Numbered from the stretch's first letter, positions 1 to 8,823 are shown. The stretch is 64,000 bases of DNA from an uncultured Alphaproteobacteria bacterium (GCA_902522865.1 CABYXC010000007.1:1-64000), one strand, 5' to 3'. Notes: generated by a model not told the origin, from the sequence alone. Program-made: numbers and translations.

Positions 1-632
1 AATCTAACTGAAAAAGCTCTTCTTCTATTATTTGAATTATTACCATATGCAGCATGAATTGTTGCATAGTTAAATGCTATGGCATCCCCTAGCTCACATT
101 CATAGGATAAAATTTCATAATCTTTATCTTTATGATCATAATCATAACCTTTAAATTTTGTAGGTAAAAATATTTTATTCCATTTATGTGAACCTAGTAT
201 GAATTCCATTGATGAATTAATATCAATTTTATCAAGTGGTATCCAAATACTTACATTATCTCTTCCTTGTACACAGTAATACCCCTGATCTTGATGCCAC
301 GGTGTTCTTTTTTTAGATCCTTTTTCTTTTATTAAAACATGCTCATGAAATAAATTTACTTTTTTAGATTTCATTAATGAGCCAGCAATTTTCGCAATAT
401 TAGAATTAAAAATAAAATTTTTATACTCTTTTATTCTTTGCCAATTACAATAATCATCATAAAATACCTCTTGATTATTTACTTCTTCATAAACACATTT
501 ATATTTACTTGGGTTTTGAAAATTATGCTCAACACCCTTTCTTAGTTCTTCAATCCATTTTTGATCAATAATTCTTTTTAGTAATACAACTCCATTATTC
601 TGAAATTCATTACTAATATTTTTTTCAATCAT
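1..632 (-). CDS. Phytanoyl-CoA dioxygenase (PhyH) family protein, partial
   Basis: This is a non-haem Fe(II)/2-oxoglutarate oxygenase of the PhyH family, substrate unknown. I read it by translating the minus strand from an ATG at 632; it stays open for 210 codons to the window edge, so the C-terminus is missing. The metal-binding HxD is visible as WHQD (H113, D115), and a candidate distal histidine sits in IHAAYG close to the edge, followed by an arginine-rich stretch typical of the 2-oxoglutarate site. The start lies directly next to the stop of the upstream ABC-2 permease fragment, so it probably closes the operon of photolyase-like protein, ABC exporter and oxygenase. A second PhyH protein is at 23756-24556, but they look like family members rather than a recent duplication. 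Confidence 0.85.
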   Translation of the reverse strand, partial: MIEKNISNEFQNNGVVLLKRIIDQKWIEELRKGVEHNFQNPSKYKCVYEEVNNQEVFYDDYCNWQRIKEYKNFIFNSNIAKIAGSLMKSKKVNLFHEHVLIKEKGSKKRTPWHQDQGYYCVQGRDNVSIWIPLDKIDINSSMEFILGSHKWNKIFLPTKFKGYDYDHKDKDYEILSYECELGDAIAFNYATIHAAYGNNSNNRRRAFSVR

Positions 633-1395
633 TTAATCTTTAATTCTATATCCTTTTGAAAATGTATATGTGATAAATATTATGCATCCAATTAAAATTG
701 TTAGGATAGTTAATGTACTTGTAAGTAATGAAACATCAGAAACTTCATAAAAACTATATCTGAAACCACTTATTAAATATAAAACAGGATTAAGTAATGA
801 TATTTTCTGCCAAAATTCTGGAAGCATATTAATAGAGTAAAAACTTCCTCCTAAAAAAAACTAACGGTGTAATTATTAGAATTGGAATAATCTGTAGTCC
901 TTCAAAACCCTCTGCATACATTCCAATTATAAAACCAAATAAAGCAAAAGTAATGGATGTTAGAATTAAAAAAAACATCATTAGAAGAGGGTGATCTATT
1001 CTTACATCTACAAAAAAATTAGCAGTTAATATAATCACACATCCAATTATTAATGATTTGGATGCTGCCGCTCCTACAAAACCAAGCACTATCTCAAACG
1101 AAGATAATGGTGCTGCAAGTATTTCATATATGGTATTTGTAAATCTTGGAAAATAAAAAGCAAAAGAAGCATTAGAAATTGATTGAGTTAAGATTGTTAA
1201 CATAATCATTCCCGGTACAATATAAGAGCCATAATTAATTCCATCTATTTCTGTAATTCTTGAACCAATTGCAGATCCAAAAACTACAAAGTAAAGAGAA
1301 GTTGTAATTATTGGTGAGGCAAGACTTTGAAATAAGGTTCTTCTAAACCTTTCCATTTCATGAATATATATTGCTTTAATTCCGTACCAATTCAT
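633..1395 (-). pseudogene. ABC-2 type transporter permease, split by a +1 frameshift in a T8 run
   Basis: Two adjacent reading frames together make one ABC-2 membrane subunit (YadH/NodJ-like) of about 250 residues with six predicted helices. The first part (829-1395, 188 aa) reads correctly to a PLVF motif and then runs into FRRKFLLY and a stop. The second part (633-827) resumes with the conserved ABC-2 ending LPEFWQKISLLNPVLYLISG. Removing one T from the T8 run on the coding strand (A8 on the plus strand near 854-861) restores PLVFLGGSFYSINMLPEF, which matches the family signature. The start overlaps the upstream ATPase gene by 20 bases, so they are translationally linked. It may be a sequencing or assembly error, a real inactivating mutation, or a site of transcriptional slippage; the sequence alone cannot decide. 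Confidence 0.85.
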
Positions 1396-2320
1396 TATTA
1401 TTTTCCTGTATAAGTTTAATAAAAATCTCTTCCAGTGAACTTTGTTCAGTATTAATGTCTTTTATTTTATAACCATCTTTTTTTACATCATTTAATAGCT
1501 CAGCAATATCAGTTGTGTTTGAGTTTAAATTATAGGTATGTGAGATAATTTTATTTGTTTGATCTAAAGTAAAATTATATTTTGATAAATTACCATTTAT
1601 TTTTTTTACAGATTCAAATAATTCAATTTTAATTGTTTTTTCTCCAAGTTTTTTAATTAATTTATCTTTCTCATCCACTAAAATTATTTTACCATCATTT
1701 ATAACTGCTACTCTATCACTTAACTCTTCCGCTTCTTCAATATAATGTGTTGTTAAAATAATTGTTACTCCATCTTTATTTAATTGTTTAACAACATCCC
1801 ACATGTCTTTGCGTAATTCCACATCCACACTAGCTGTTGGTTCATCTAAAAATAATAATTTAGGTTGGTGAGATAAAGCTTTAGCTATTAGAACCCTTCT
1901 TTTCATTCCACCCGATAGTTCTTTAATTTTATTATCTTTTTTATCCCATAAGGATAGTTGTTTTAAAAGCTTTTCTATATAATTGTGATCAGGCTTCTTA
2001 CCAAAAAGACCTCTAGAATAATTAACATTGTTCCAGACAGTTTCAAAAGATTCAAGATTTAATTCTTGAGGAACAATACCCGTTATTTTTCTAGTAGTTC
2101 GATAATTTTTTACAATATCCATATTATTAATTTTTATTGTTCCAGTATTGAAATTTACTATTCCACAAATTGAGTTTATCAGTGTTGATTTTCCTGCACC
2201 ATTTGGTCCAAGTAGAGCAAATATTTCTCCTTCTTTAATATTGAGATTTACATTTTCTAATGCTTTAACTGAATTTTTATAAAATTTAGTTACATTATTT
2301 ATCTCAAGTATATTCTTCAT
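1376..2320 (-). CDS. ABC-2 exporter ATP-binding protein
   Basis: This is the cytoplasmic ATPase of an ABC-2 type exporter (YadG/DrrA-like), 314 aa. Walker A (GPNGAGKS, residues 38-45), the signature LSGGMKRR, Walker B with LLFLDEPTASVD and the switch histidine in LTTHYIEEAEE are all present, so it should hydrolyse ATP. About 90 residues after the nucleotide-binding domain form the C-terminal regulatory extension common in this group. It overlaps the start of the permease gene by 20 bases. The cargo is unknown; the frameshift in its only neighbouring permease raises doubt about whether the exporter still works. It follows the photolyase-like gene after only 3 bases. Confidence 0.92.
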   Translation of the reverse strand: MKNILEINNVTKFYKNSVKALENVNLNIKEGEIFALLGPNGAGKSTLINSICGIVNFNTGTIKINNMDIVKNYRTTRKITGIVPQELNLESFETVWNNVNYSRGLFGKKPDHNYIEKLLKQLSLWDKKDNKIKELSGGMKRRVLIAKALSHQPKLLFLDEPTASVDVELRKDMWDVVKQLNKDGVTIILTTHYIEEAEELSDRVAVINDGKIILVDEKDKLIKKLGEKTIKIELFESVKKINGNLSKYNFTLDQTNKIISHTYNLNSNTTDIAELLNDVKKDGYKIKDINTEQSSLEEIFIKLIQENNNELVRN

Positions 2321-2323
2321 AAT

Positions 2324-3502
2324 TTAAATTTTTGTTATCAGATTTGGAATATTTTGTTTAAATTTGAAATAACCTTTTTTTGAAAAAATCCAACTATTAA
2401 CATCATATTTTCTATTAAAAATTATAAAATTAACTGATGGATATTTTGTAATTATTTTTTTATAAATTTTTTTCCAATTTCCTTTAGTAACATAGGGTAA
2501 ATATATTTCTTGAATTTGAAATTTCTTTATCCATTTATCTAAATCTTCATAATAATTTTCAAATTCAATATCAATTTTAATATTTTTATAAAAATCATCA
2601 TCATTAAAACATGAAATACAAATACCTCTTATATGTTTAATTATTTTTTCAGAGAAATTATGATCATTATAATCTTCTAGTGGTAAACCTGTAAAAACAT
2701 TTACTTTTTTATGATTTAAATCTTTTAGAATATTTAATTCATCAGTTGGTATTAAAATATATTTTATTTCCTCTAAATTATAATCAGAATTTAAGTGTAG
2801 TTCATTTACATTATAAATTTTTTCTTCAATTAAAGGATAAGCATTTTCATTTAAAATTTCATTACTTGATATTTTAATATTACTATATTTTTCTATATTA
2901 CTTTTTCTTGCCAAATAATTTTTACCCTTAGTCTGTATACCCGCAACCCATCTCCAAGATAATGTATTTGAAGCTGGATCGCCATCCAATAAATGCTGCA
3001 TAAAAAAATCTGCACCAAGTTGCCAAGGTAAATTAAGAGTAAAAATCCAAATTGAGGCAAACCACATTCTTACATGATTATGCAAGTACCCATTTTCTTT
3101 TAGATTATTTATCCAATTATTAAAAAAAGAGAGATTTGTATTTCCAGAAATTGCATTTAAATAAAATTTTTTATTAGAAAATTGTTCAATCAATTTATTT
3201 CTATCTTCTAAATAATCAGTATAGACCGATGGTCTATGTTCAAGCCAACCTTTCCAATAAGTTCTCCAATAAATTTCTTGGATAAATTTTTCACATTCTC
3301 TAAGTTCATATTTTTTTAATACTTTTTCCAGGACTTGTTCTTCAGAAATTAGCCTGTATCTTATGAAGGGAGATAATAGAGACGTAGTGTTATTATTTGA
3401 ACTGTCTTCACTGTAATTTCTATTTGCTTCATAATATTTTCCTGTTTTAGGCAAATAAGACAGTAATTGCTCTTCAGCAAAGCTGATATTTGATTTAAAC
3501 AT
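2324..3502 (-). CDS. Photolyase/cryptochrome-type FAD-binding protein without the N-terminal antenna domain
   Basis: This 392-residue protein begins directly with the photolyase FAD-binding domain (about residues 40-215). Visible marks are TSLLSPFIRYRLIS, the WRTYWKGWL helix, HNHVRMWFAS, and HLLDGDPASNTLSWRWVAG, all typical of photolyase FAD pockets. The usual N-terminal Rossmann antenna domain of about 130 residues is absent. Instead a C-terminal region of about 150 residues follows, with alternating strand-like segments and an ending (SKKGYFKFKQNIP) that I recall from a bacterial subgroup of FAD-domain-first proteins. It is probably a flavin photoreceptor or DNA-repair enzyme of unknown lesion. 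It sits upstream of the ABC-2 exporter and downstream of psiE. Confidence is high for the fold and low for repair activity. Confidence 0.85.
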   Translation of the reverse strand: MFKSNISFAEEQLLSYLPKTGKYYEANRNYSEDSSNNNTTSLLSPFIRYRLISEEQVLEKVLKKYELRECEKFIQEIYWRTYWKGWLEHRPSVYTDYLEDRNKLIEQFSNKKFYLNAISGNTNLSFFNNWINNLKENGYLHNHVRMWFASIWIFTLNLPWQLGADFFMQHLLDGDPASNTLSWRWVAGIQTKGKNYLARKSNIEKYSNIKISSNEILNENAYPLIEEKIYNVNELHLNSDYNLEEIKYILIPTDELNILKDLNHKKVNVFTGLPLEDYNDHNFSEKIIKHIRGICISCFNDDDFYKNIKIDIEFENYYEDLDKWIKKFQIQEIYLPYVTKGNWKKIYKKIITKYPSVNFIIFNRKYDVNSWIFSKKGYFKFKQNIPNLITKI

Positions 3503-3513
3503 TTTAGTATTAA

Positions 3514-3900
3514 TTAATCGTCAGGTAATTTTTTAGAGCGTCTATTAAGTATTTCCATATGACGCACTCTTAATACCACAATTGCAATTGCTAATATTAA
3601 TATTGCTACAGACTCATAAACATAAGCGGATGGATCTACATCTTTTCTTTGCATAATTATCATTCTGGCTAGAGCTGTCATTGCAATGAAAAGCGGGTAA
3701 CTCATTCTTATCATTTTAGAGACCCAGTATTCTTTAATCATTCCAATAATTTCAATGTAAATAAACAGCAAAAGAATGTCTGCAAGTGTGACTTTGTAAA
3801 CTGCAATCATACCTTGTATTTCCATTCCAATCGCTATGATTGTACAAATAATAAGTACAGACAGTACTATTTTCTCTAATAGCTCAAAATAATTATTCAT
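3514..3900 (-). CDS. psiE: PsiE family membrane protein
   Basis: A 128-residue inner-membrane protein with four predicted helices matching the PsiE (phosphate-starvation-inducible E) family. The family-typical parts are the second-helix region rich in acidic residues (YIEIIGMIKEYWVS), the RMSYPLFIAMTALARMII segment and the RHMEILNRR tail. The biochemical function of PsiE is not known; in enterobacteria its gene responds to phosphate limitation and cAMP-CRP. The gene begins immediately after the stop of the DCC-family gene, and the photolyase-like gene follows after 11 bases, so all three are likely co-transcribed. No Pho-box-like site could be assigned by eye. Confidence 0.8.
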   Translation of the reverse strand: MNNYFELLEKIVLSVLIICTIIAIGMEIQGMIAVYKVTLADILLLFIYIEIIGMIKEYWVSKMIRMSYPLFIAMTALARMIIMQRKDVDPSAYVYESVAILILAIAIVVLRVRHMEILNRRSKKLPDD

Positions 3901-4263
3901 TTAAATTCTTTCTATTTTATTTAGTTGATTCTTGTTTTTGTAAAATAGAATTAGGGCAAAAACTTCATATAAAAACCAAGAAACTTGATAAATTAGAGGT
4001 TTTCTTATTATTTTAGCCAAAAAACTATATCGTGGTATTTCTGACCACATTTCAATAAATGCATCGACCCCACTATAAACCTTGTTATTTTTTACAGTGT
4101 GTAAACGTCTTAATAATTCTTTAGCATTTTTGGCGGTATCTTCTTTTGATTTTTTCTCAGTACTTATATCAATCCATTCAAGATTATTTTCTAGTTTTTT
4201 GTAATGATTTATTTCAAATCTACAAATACTGCATGAATTATTAAAATAAACTTTAGTAGTCAT
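3901..4263 (-). CDS. DCC-family (DUF393) thiol-disulfide oxidoreductase-like protein
   Basis: A 120-residue protein of the DCC/YuxK family. The N-terminal strand VYFNNSCSIC carries the CxxC pair (C11, C14), although the usual DGxCxxC reads NNSCSIC here. The family core continues through the SGVDAFIEMWSEIPRY region, which corresponds to the G.dA......iP pattern of the family, and ends in a hydrophobic helix. Members are often annotated as thiol-disulfide oxidoreductases, but function is mostly untested. It abuts psiE with no gap and lies 14 bases below the hydratase gene. Linkage with a photolyase-like gene is a recurring arrangement in marine bacteria, as I recall. Confidence 0.75.
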   Translation of the reverse strand: MTTKVYFNNSCSICRFEINHYKKLENNLEWIDISTEKKSKEDTAKNAKELLRRLHTVKNNKVYSGVDAFIEMWSEIPRYSFLAKIIRKPLIYQVSWFLYEVFALILFYKNKNQLNKIERI

Positions 4264-4277
4264 AAAAGAAAAATAAT

Positions 4278-5072
4278 TTAAATAAATTGAAATTCAATAT
4301 CCTCTAATTGCTCAAATTGAGCTTTTATATGGTTGCCAGAGTAAATTTTTGATGGTTTTGTACATGAGCCAGATGAAATAAATTGACCTTTAAGTAATGT
4401 TTCACCTTTTTTTGTAAGATTATTGATTAACCATAAAGCGGCATTTAAAGGATTATTTAAAACATTTTTTGTGTTTCCTGAGTCCATTATTTTGTTATCT
4501 ATAATTAAAGTAACTTTAAGGTCATTGAGATTGACATCATTAATGTTAAATATTTTTTTATTACGTAACCAATATTCAGATGCTCCATTTGTTGAGATAA
4601 CATTTCTTGCACCAATTTCGGGTAATGGTTTTGCAAATCTAAAATCGTTTATTTCAATTGAGCATACTAATCCGTCTAATAATAAATCTATGTCGTCTAT
4701 AGTGTAGGGTGCTTTTGAGATATCAATGTCTTCTTTAACTCTAAAACTTATTTCTGGTTCTGCATATGGTTCAAAAAAATTTTTAGAATGTAATTTTTTT
4801 GCATTAACTAAACTGTATCTGCTGTATAAATTTCCATAAAAAGGTTCGTTCATATTTAAAACTTCTTGTGCTGTTAGAGATGTGGCTCCAATTTTTTTTC
4901 CAATACAAATATTATCTTTTAGTTCTAAGTATCTAAGTTTTAAATTATCTTGAATTGCATAAGCTTCATCAATTGTTTGAGGTTCTAGATTTTTTAAAGA
5001 ACTTAAGCCAGTTTTATTCAATCTATGTTCAAATAAAATTTTTGATGCTTCTTGAATATCTTCTTTATTCAT
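4278..5072 (-). CDS. 2-keto-4-pentenoate hydratase / fumarylacetoacetate hydrolase-superfamily protein
   Basis: A 264-residue protein resembling MhpD/2-oxopent-4-enoate hydratase and related decarboxylases of the FAH superfamily. Visible family blocks are IGKKIGATS near residue 60, the metal-binding AEPEISFRV (ExE pattern), the EIND segment, and the C-terminal GQFISSGSCTKP, which matches the usual G..v.tGt.t. motif. It should bind a divalent metal and act on a 2-keto-enoic acid. The start overlaps the end of the sulfotransferase-like gene by 4 bases (ATGA), and that gene abuts an aminotransferase, giving a three-gene operon whose pathway I cannot name. An amino acid converted to a keto acid and then processed by this enzyme is a reasonable inference. 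Confidence 0.75.
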   Translation of the reverse strand: MNKEDIQEASKILFEHRLNKTGLSSLKNLEPQTIDEAYAIQDNLKLRYLELKDNICIGKKIGATSLTAQEVLNMNEPFYGNLYSRYSLVNAKKLHSKNFFEPYAEPEISFRVKEDIDISKAPYTIDDIDLLLDGLVCSIEINDFRFAKPLPEIGARNVISTNGASEYWLRNKKIFNINDVNLNDLKVTLIIDNKIMDSGNTKNVLNNPLNAALWLINNLTKKGETLLKGQFISSGSCTKPSKIYSGNHIKAQFEQLEDIEFQFI

Positions 5073-5782
5073 ACTTGAATTGCGTACTTATTAATTTCTT
5101 CATATATGTCTAAACATTCTTTATAAATATTTTCATAAGTTTTAGGTACAATATATTCTTTAGAATTTTTGGTATTAAAAGTAGTAGAGGAAATTACATC
5201 TTGATACCAAACTTTAGACCAAATACCATCAGTATCTCTATAGCCTTTTGGCCAATTCAGCATGTTTTGATCAAAATCTAAATTTAATTTTTGACACAAA
5301 ATTTTTAAATACTTTTCAGGATTTGCTAATAAATAATCTGAGTTTATTATTATAGGTTCTTTTGAATTTAATAATTTAAAAATTTCATATAGTTTTTTAA
5401 AGCCTACATCTTGAATTGATTGTAAAGTATTTTTTTTTAAATATGAGACAATTACTTTAGCAGGATCACGGATTAAAAAACAATTTATACCTCTATTGAT
5501 CCAATCTAAGCGTGTTTCATCTAAAATATGGTGAGTCATATGTTTCTGGTAAAATATTTTATAACTTCTATCATCTGTAGTAATTAATTTAATTATCTCA
5601 TCTTCATCAGTCTGATAGTGATTTATAATTTCATCTTTCATTGGATGATTTAAGTTAGTTTTTTTTAAATAATATGCATAAAAAGGTTCATCATAAACCT
5701 TTGTGTCCTTTCTATTTTCAAAAGATCGCATCAATGCAGTACTAATATTTCTAGGCCCAGACCAAACAAATAAATTAATCAT
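5069..5782 (-). CDS. Sulfotransferase-like P-loop protein
   Basis: A 237-residue protein of the sulfotransferase superfamily, in the subgroup often found next to or fused with branched-chain aminotransferases. The N-terminal SGPRNISTALMRSF (residues 8-21) is the 5'-phosphosulfate/P-loop-like motif, and DEPFYAYYL and FLIRDPAKVIVSYLKK correspond to the second and third conserved blocks, the latter with the 3'-phosphate-binding R..P...S pattern. PAPS-dependent sulfation is the family expectation but not proven for this subgroup. It lies directly after the aminotransferase stop and overlaps the hydratase gene by 4 bases. The acceptor is unknown. Confidence 0.75.
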   Translation of the reverse strand: MINLFVWSGPRNISTALMRSFENRKDTKVYDEPFYAYYLKKTNLNHPMKDEIINHYQTDEDEIIKLITTDDRSYKIFYQKHMTHHILDETRLDWINRGINCFLIRDPAKVIVSYLKKNTLQSIQDVGFKKLYEIFKLLNSKEPIIINSDYLLANPEKYLKILCQKLNLDFDQNMLNWPKGYRDTDGIWSKVWYQDVISSTTFNTKNSKEYIVPKTYENIYKECLDIYEEINKYAIQV

Positions 5783-6673
5783 TTAAAATAAGTTATTATA
5801 AAAATTAGTTAATTCTTGAGTAATAGGATTCTTCTTTAATGAGTATTTTTTTTTATTTATTTGATTTACTGGGACAATTCCTGCGAAAGATCCGGTACAA
5901 AATGCTTCATCAGCATTTAATACTTCATTTAATTTAAAATTTTTTTCTTTTACTTTTATTTTATTTTTTTTACATAGATCTATAATTTTTTGTCTTGTAA
6001 TTCCTGTAACACAATATTTCCCCGTTGAAGTAAAGACTGTCTTATTTTTAACAAAGAAGAAATGCGTACTATTATTTGTAGCAACATTTCCATTAATATC
6101 AAACATTAGTGCTTCATCAGCATTTTTTTTATTAGCTTCAATACATGCTAGTATACAATTTAATTTACTAAGTGAATTTATTTGTGGATTTTGAACATTG
6201 ATTGGTCCTCTAATAGTTTTTACTGTAACTAATTTTAATCCTTTCTTGTATGCTTTAATATCTGGTTTTTTATATTCAGGGATTATGATTATAGTTGGTT
6301 TAGATATTGTAACTTTAGGTGATTGATAGGGTGTTGATTTAATGCCCCTAGAAACAATTATTCTTAAATGAACATCTGTTTTCATTTTATTTATTTTGAT
6401 AGTCTTTATTAGTGCTTCTGAAAGTTTTTTACGTGTCAAATGTATTTTTAAGTCAATAAGCTTTGCATCTTTATATAATCTATCTAGATGTTCTTTTAGA
6501 AAAATGAAATTATTATTATGATATCTTAACGAATCCCAGATACCATCACCAAGCATTGTGGACGAATCAAAAACTGATATTTTGGCATCTTTTCTTTTAT
6601 AAAATTTTCCGTTGATATAAATTTTAATATTTTTATTTCTTTTATCATTTACAAAATCATGACTTGAAACCAT
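5783..6673 (-). CDS. Class IV PLP-dependent aminotransferase
   Basis: A 296-residue fold-type IV aminotransferase (branched-chain or D-amino-acid type). The N-terminal domain shows DSSTMLGDGIWDSLR, followed by the phosphate-contact region; the catalytic lysine is K170 in SLSKLNCILACIEA, and the conserved ADEAFCTGSFAGIVPV block gives the PLP-contacting glutamate and cofactor loop. It is the first gene of the aminotransferase, sulfotransferase-like and hydratase operon. An MFS exporter or importer gene diverges from it across a 118-bp gap. Substrate preference cannot be read from the sequence; branched-chain amino acids are the default guess. Confidence 0.85.
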   Translation of the reverse strand: MVSSHDFVNDKRNKNIKIYINGKFYKRKDAKISVFDSSTMLGDGIWDSLRYHNNNFIFLKEHLDRLYKDAKLIDLKIHLTRKKLSEALIKTIKINKMKTDVHLRIIVSRGIKSTPYQSPKVTISKPTIIIIPEYKKPDIKAYKKGLKLVTVKTIRGPINVQNPQINSLSKLNCILACIEANKKNADEALMFDINGNVATNNSTHFFFVKNKTVFTSTGKYCVTGITRQKIIDLCKKNKIKVKEKNFKLNEVLNADEAFCTGSFAGIVPVNQINKKKYSLKKNPITQELTNFYNNLF

Positions 6674-6791
6674 TATTATTTTTATCTTAATAGCAAATAT
6701 TGTCTACTTAATAATCTTATTAACTTTTATTGCAAATCAAAGAGTGACATGTGATCAAATTAATATAACCAATTAGTAATTATCTTTTGTA
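6674..6791. promoter_or_regulatory. Divergent intergenic region between aminotransferase and MFS genes
   Basis: This 118-bp gap separates the minus-strand aminotransferase operon from the plus-strand MFS gene, so it must contain at least two promoters. It is very AT-rich, and I see no clear -35/-10 pair or long inverted repeat. A short GTGACATGTGATC patch near 6743-6758 is the only GC-richer part and could be a regulator site, but nothing supports a named factor. Confidence 0.4.
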
Positions 6792-7952
6792 ATGTTTAAT
6801 AAAAATTTTATTGTTATTTGTATTTCTTCTACAATTGCGGCTTTCCCACCTATGGCTGTAGTTTTATTAGGTGGAATTATAACATCCCAGATAATGATGA
6901 AAGATTCATTAGCAACAGTGCCGATGACATTAATGATTATAGGTATAGCAATAAGTGCACCTTTAGCTTCTAGGTTTATGAGTATTTGGGGAAGACAGAA
7001 AGGATTTTTATTCTCATCATTACTAAGTTGTTTAGCATTAATTCTTTGTTCATTTGCAATTTACTTAGAAAATTTTTTTATTTTTGCTCTTGGTAATTTT
7101 TTAATTGGTTCTTCACAAGCTTTTATTCATCAGTATCGTTTTGCTGCATCTGAGTCAGTTACAAAAGAATTTATTCCAAGATCTATTTCAATTATTTTAT
7201 TATTAGGTATAGTATCAGCATTACTTTCATCTAATTTTGCTGAATATTTTAAAGATTTTTTTCCAAATAATTTATTTCTTGGTAGTTATATTTTCTTATC
7301 GTTTACAGCAATCATTCCTTTCTTTGTTCTTCTCTTCTACAAGGAAACAAAAACGTCTGATAATAAAAGTAAATTTGAAATTGAAACTATTTTTAAACTT
7401 TTAAAAAATATTAAAATTATACAATCAATTGTTAGCGCTGGTCTTGGTTATTTTACAATGGCAATAATTATGACTGCCACCCCTTTACATATGCATCTTG
7501 TTAATAAATTTACTTTATTTGAAACAAGTATAGTAATTCAACTTCACGTTATTGGTATGTTTTTACCCTCTCTATTTTCTGGAGATTTAATAAAAAGGTT
7601 TGGAAATACGAATATTATATATGCAGGAGTAGGTATTTTGTTTTTAAGTATATTCACTAATACATTCTTTGATTTTTATTATTCTTATATATTAGGCTTA
7701 ATACTTCTTGGTATTGGATGGAATTTTTTATTTGTTTCAGGTTCAAGTTTGTTGGTTGTTTCTTATGAAGAAAAGGATAAATTTACAGCACAAGGTTTAA
7801 ATGATTTTATTGTTTTTTCTACTCAAGGTATAGGATCATTATCTGCTGGTTTTCTTTTATATTTTTCAAATTGGGCCGTTATAAATCTATTATGTGTTCC
7901 ACTTTTAATAATTGTTTTAATTGTCTCCATGTTTGCAGCTAGACATAATTAA
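6792..7952 (+). CDS. MFS transporter
   Basis: A 386-residue major facilitator superfamily protein with about twelve hydrophobic helices. The loop between helices 2 and 3 reads SRFMSIWGRQKGFLF, fitting the MFS motif A pattern (G..aDr.GRr), and the second half carries a matching SGDLIKRFGNTNI loop. A cytoplasmic linker with ETKTSDNK joins the two halves. It looks like the YajR/drug-efflux-type MFS shape, but substrate cannot be inferred. It is divergent from the aminotransferase operon and 49 bases upstream of a dehydrogenase gene, so a metabolic substrate handled by those enzymes is possible. No good Shine-Dalgarno precedes the ATG. Confidence 0.85.
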   Translation: MFNKNFIVICISSTIAAFPPMAVVLLGGIITSQIMMKDSLATVPMTLMIIGIAISAPLASRFMSIWGRQKGFLFSSLLSCLALILCSFAIYLENFFIFALGNFLIGSSQAFIHQYRFAASESVTKEFIPRSISIILLLGIVSALLSSNFAEYFKDFFPNNLFLGSYIFLSFTAIIPFFVLLFYKETKTSDNKSKFEIETIFKLLKNIKIIQSIVSAGLGYFTMAIIMTATPLHMHLVNKFTLFETSIVIQLHVIGMFLPSLFSGDLIKRFGNTNIIYAGVGILFLSIFTNTFFDFYYSYILGLILLGIGWNFLFVSGSSLLVVSYEEKDKFTAQGLNDFIVFSTQGIGSLSAGFLLYFSNWAVINLLCVPLLIIVLIVSMFAARHN

Positions 7953-8001
7953 ATTTGATAATTCACTTTTAAATATTAATATTTTCACTATAGTTATTTT
8001 A

Positions 8002-8823
8002 ATGAGCAATGTAGGATTTATAGGTGTAGGCTATATGGGCTATGGTATGGCTAAAAATTTACTAAAAAAACATAATGTATATATATTTGCTCATAAAAAT
8101 AGAAAACCCATAAATAAATTAAAAAAGATTGGTGCCAAAGAGTTAAAATCATACAATGAAATAAAAAAACATAAACTTGATTGTTTAATGATATGTGTAA
8201 CAAATACACCTGTTGCATTAAGTGTTGCGAAAAAAATTAAACAACAACTCGATAGTAAAACTCTTGTAATAGATTTAACAACGCATAACAAAAATGGCGC
8301 TTTAAAAATGGATAAAATTTTTAAATTAAAAAATATAAGTTATAATTTTTGTGGAGTAATGGGGGGTCCTGTTCAAAGTGATCAAGGTATATTAGGCGGT
8401 ATTTATGGTGGTAAAAAAAGTAATTTTTTAAAATGTAAAAAGTACCTTAATTCATTTTGTAAGTCTGTTTTTAATTTTGGTGATGTGTCAAAGGCATCTT
8501 CAGCAAAATTATTATCTAACTTTTTATCATTAATGACTACCACTAGTGTCATTGAATTTTTTAAATCTGCAAAAAAACTAGATATTAATATTAAGCTCCT
8601 ATGTGATGTTGCTAGATTGGGTTCTGGAAATTCTGGAGCTTTAGATAGAATTGCAGATAAAGCCATAAAAGGTGATTACAAAGGATATGTTTTTTCTGTA
8701 GATAATACATATAAAGATTTAAATTATATTAATGATCTAGTTACAGATTTACCTAATGCTAATAAACTTTCAAAAATAGCAAAATCATTTTATAAACAAG
8801 CATCAAAAAAAAGGATATGGTAA
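8002..8823 (+). CDS. 3-hydroxyisobutyrate dehydrogenase-like NAD(P)-dependent beta-hydroxyacid dehydrogenase
   Basis: A 273-residue beta-hydroxyacid dehydrogenase. The start is the ATG at 8002, because GFIGVGYMGYGMAKNLL, the N-terminal dinucleotide-binding strand-turn-helix, follows within five residues; the open frame runs further upstream but adds only unrelated sequence overlapping the MFS gene. Other family marks are the substrate-binding GVMGGPVQSDQG (usual dAPVSGG region) and the catalytic lysine block AKLLSNFLSL. The C-terminal all-helical domain is present but a little short. It may oxidise 3-hydroxyisobutyrate, tartronate semialdehyde or a related acid. A tiny membrane-protein gene follows 43 bases downstream. 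Confidence 0.85.
   Translation: MSNVGFIGVGYMGYGMAKNLLKKHNVYIFAHKNRKPINKLKKIGAKELKSYNEIKKHKLDCLMICVTNTPVALSVAKKIKQQLDSKTLVIDLTTHNKNGALKMDKIFKLKNISYNFCGVMGGPVQSDQGILGGIYGGKKSNFLKCKKYLNSFCKSVFNFGDVSKASSAKLLSNFLSLMTTTSVIEFFKSAKKLDINIKLLCDVARLGSGNSGALDRIADKAIKGDYKGYVFSVDNTYKDLNYINDLVTDLPNANKLSKIAKSFYKQASKKRIW

Noticed and set aside
4423-4707. 94-codon plus-strand frame inside the hydratase gene
   Set aside because: It lies wholly opposite a clearly conserved gene and shows no family features; it is a shadow frame.
7921-8001. Longer N-terminus for the beta-hydroxyacid dehydrogenase
   Set aside because: The extra 27 codons overlap the MFS gene and start with TTG; the dinucleotide-binding motif begins right after the ATG at 8002, so the extension is not real.
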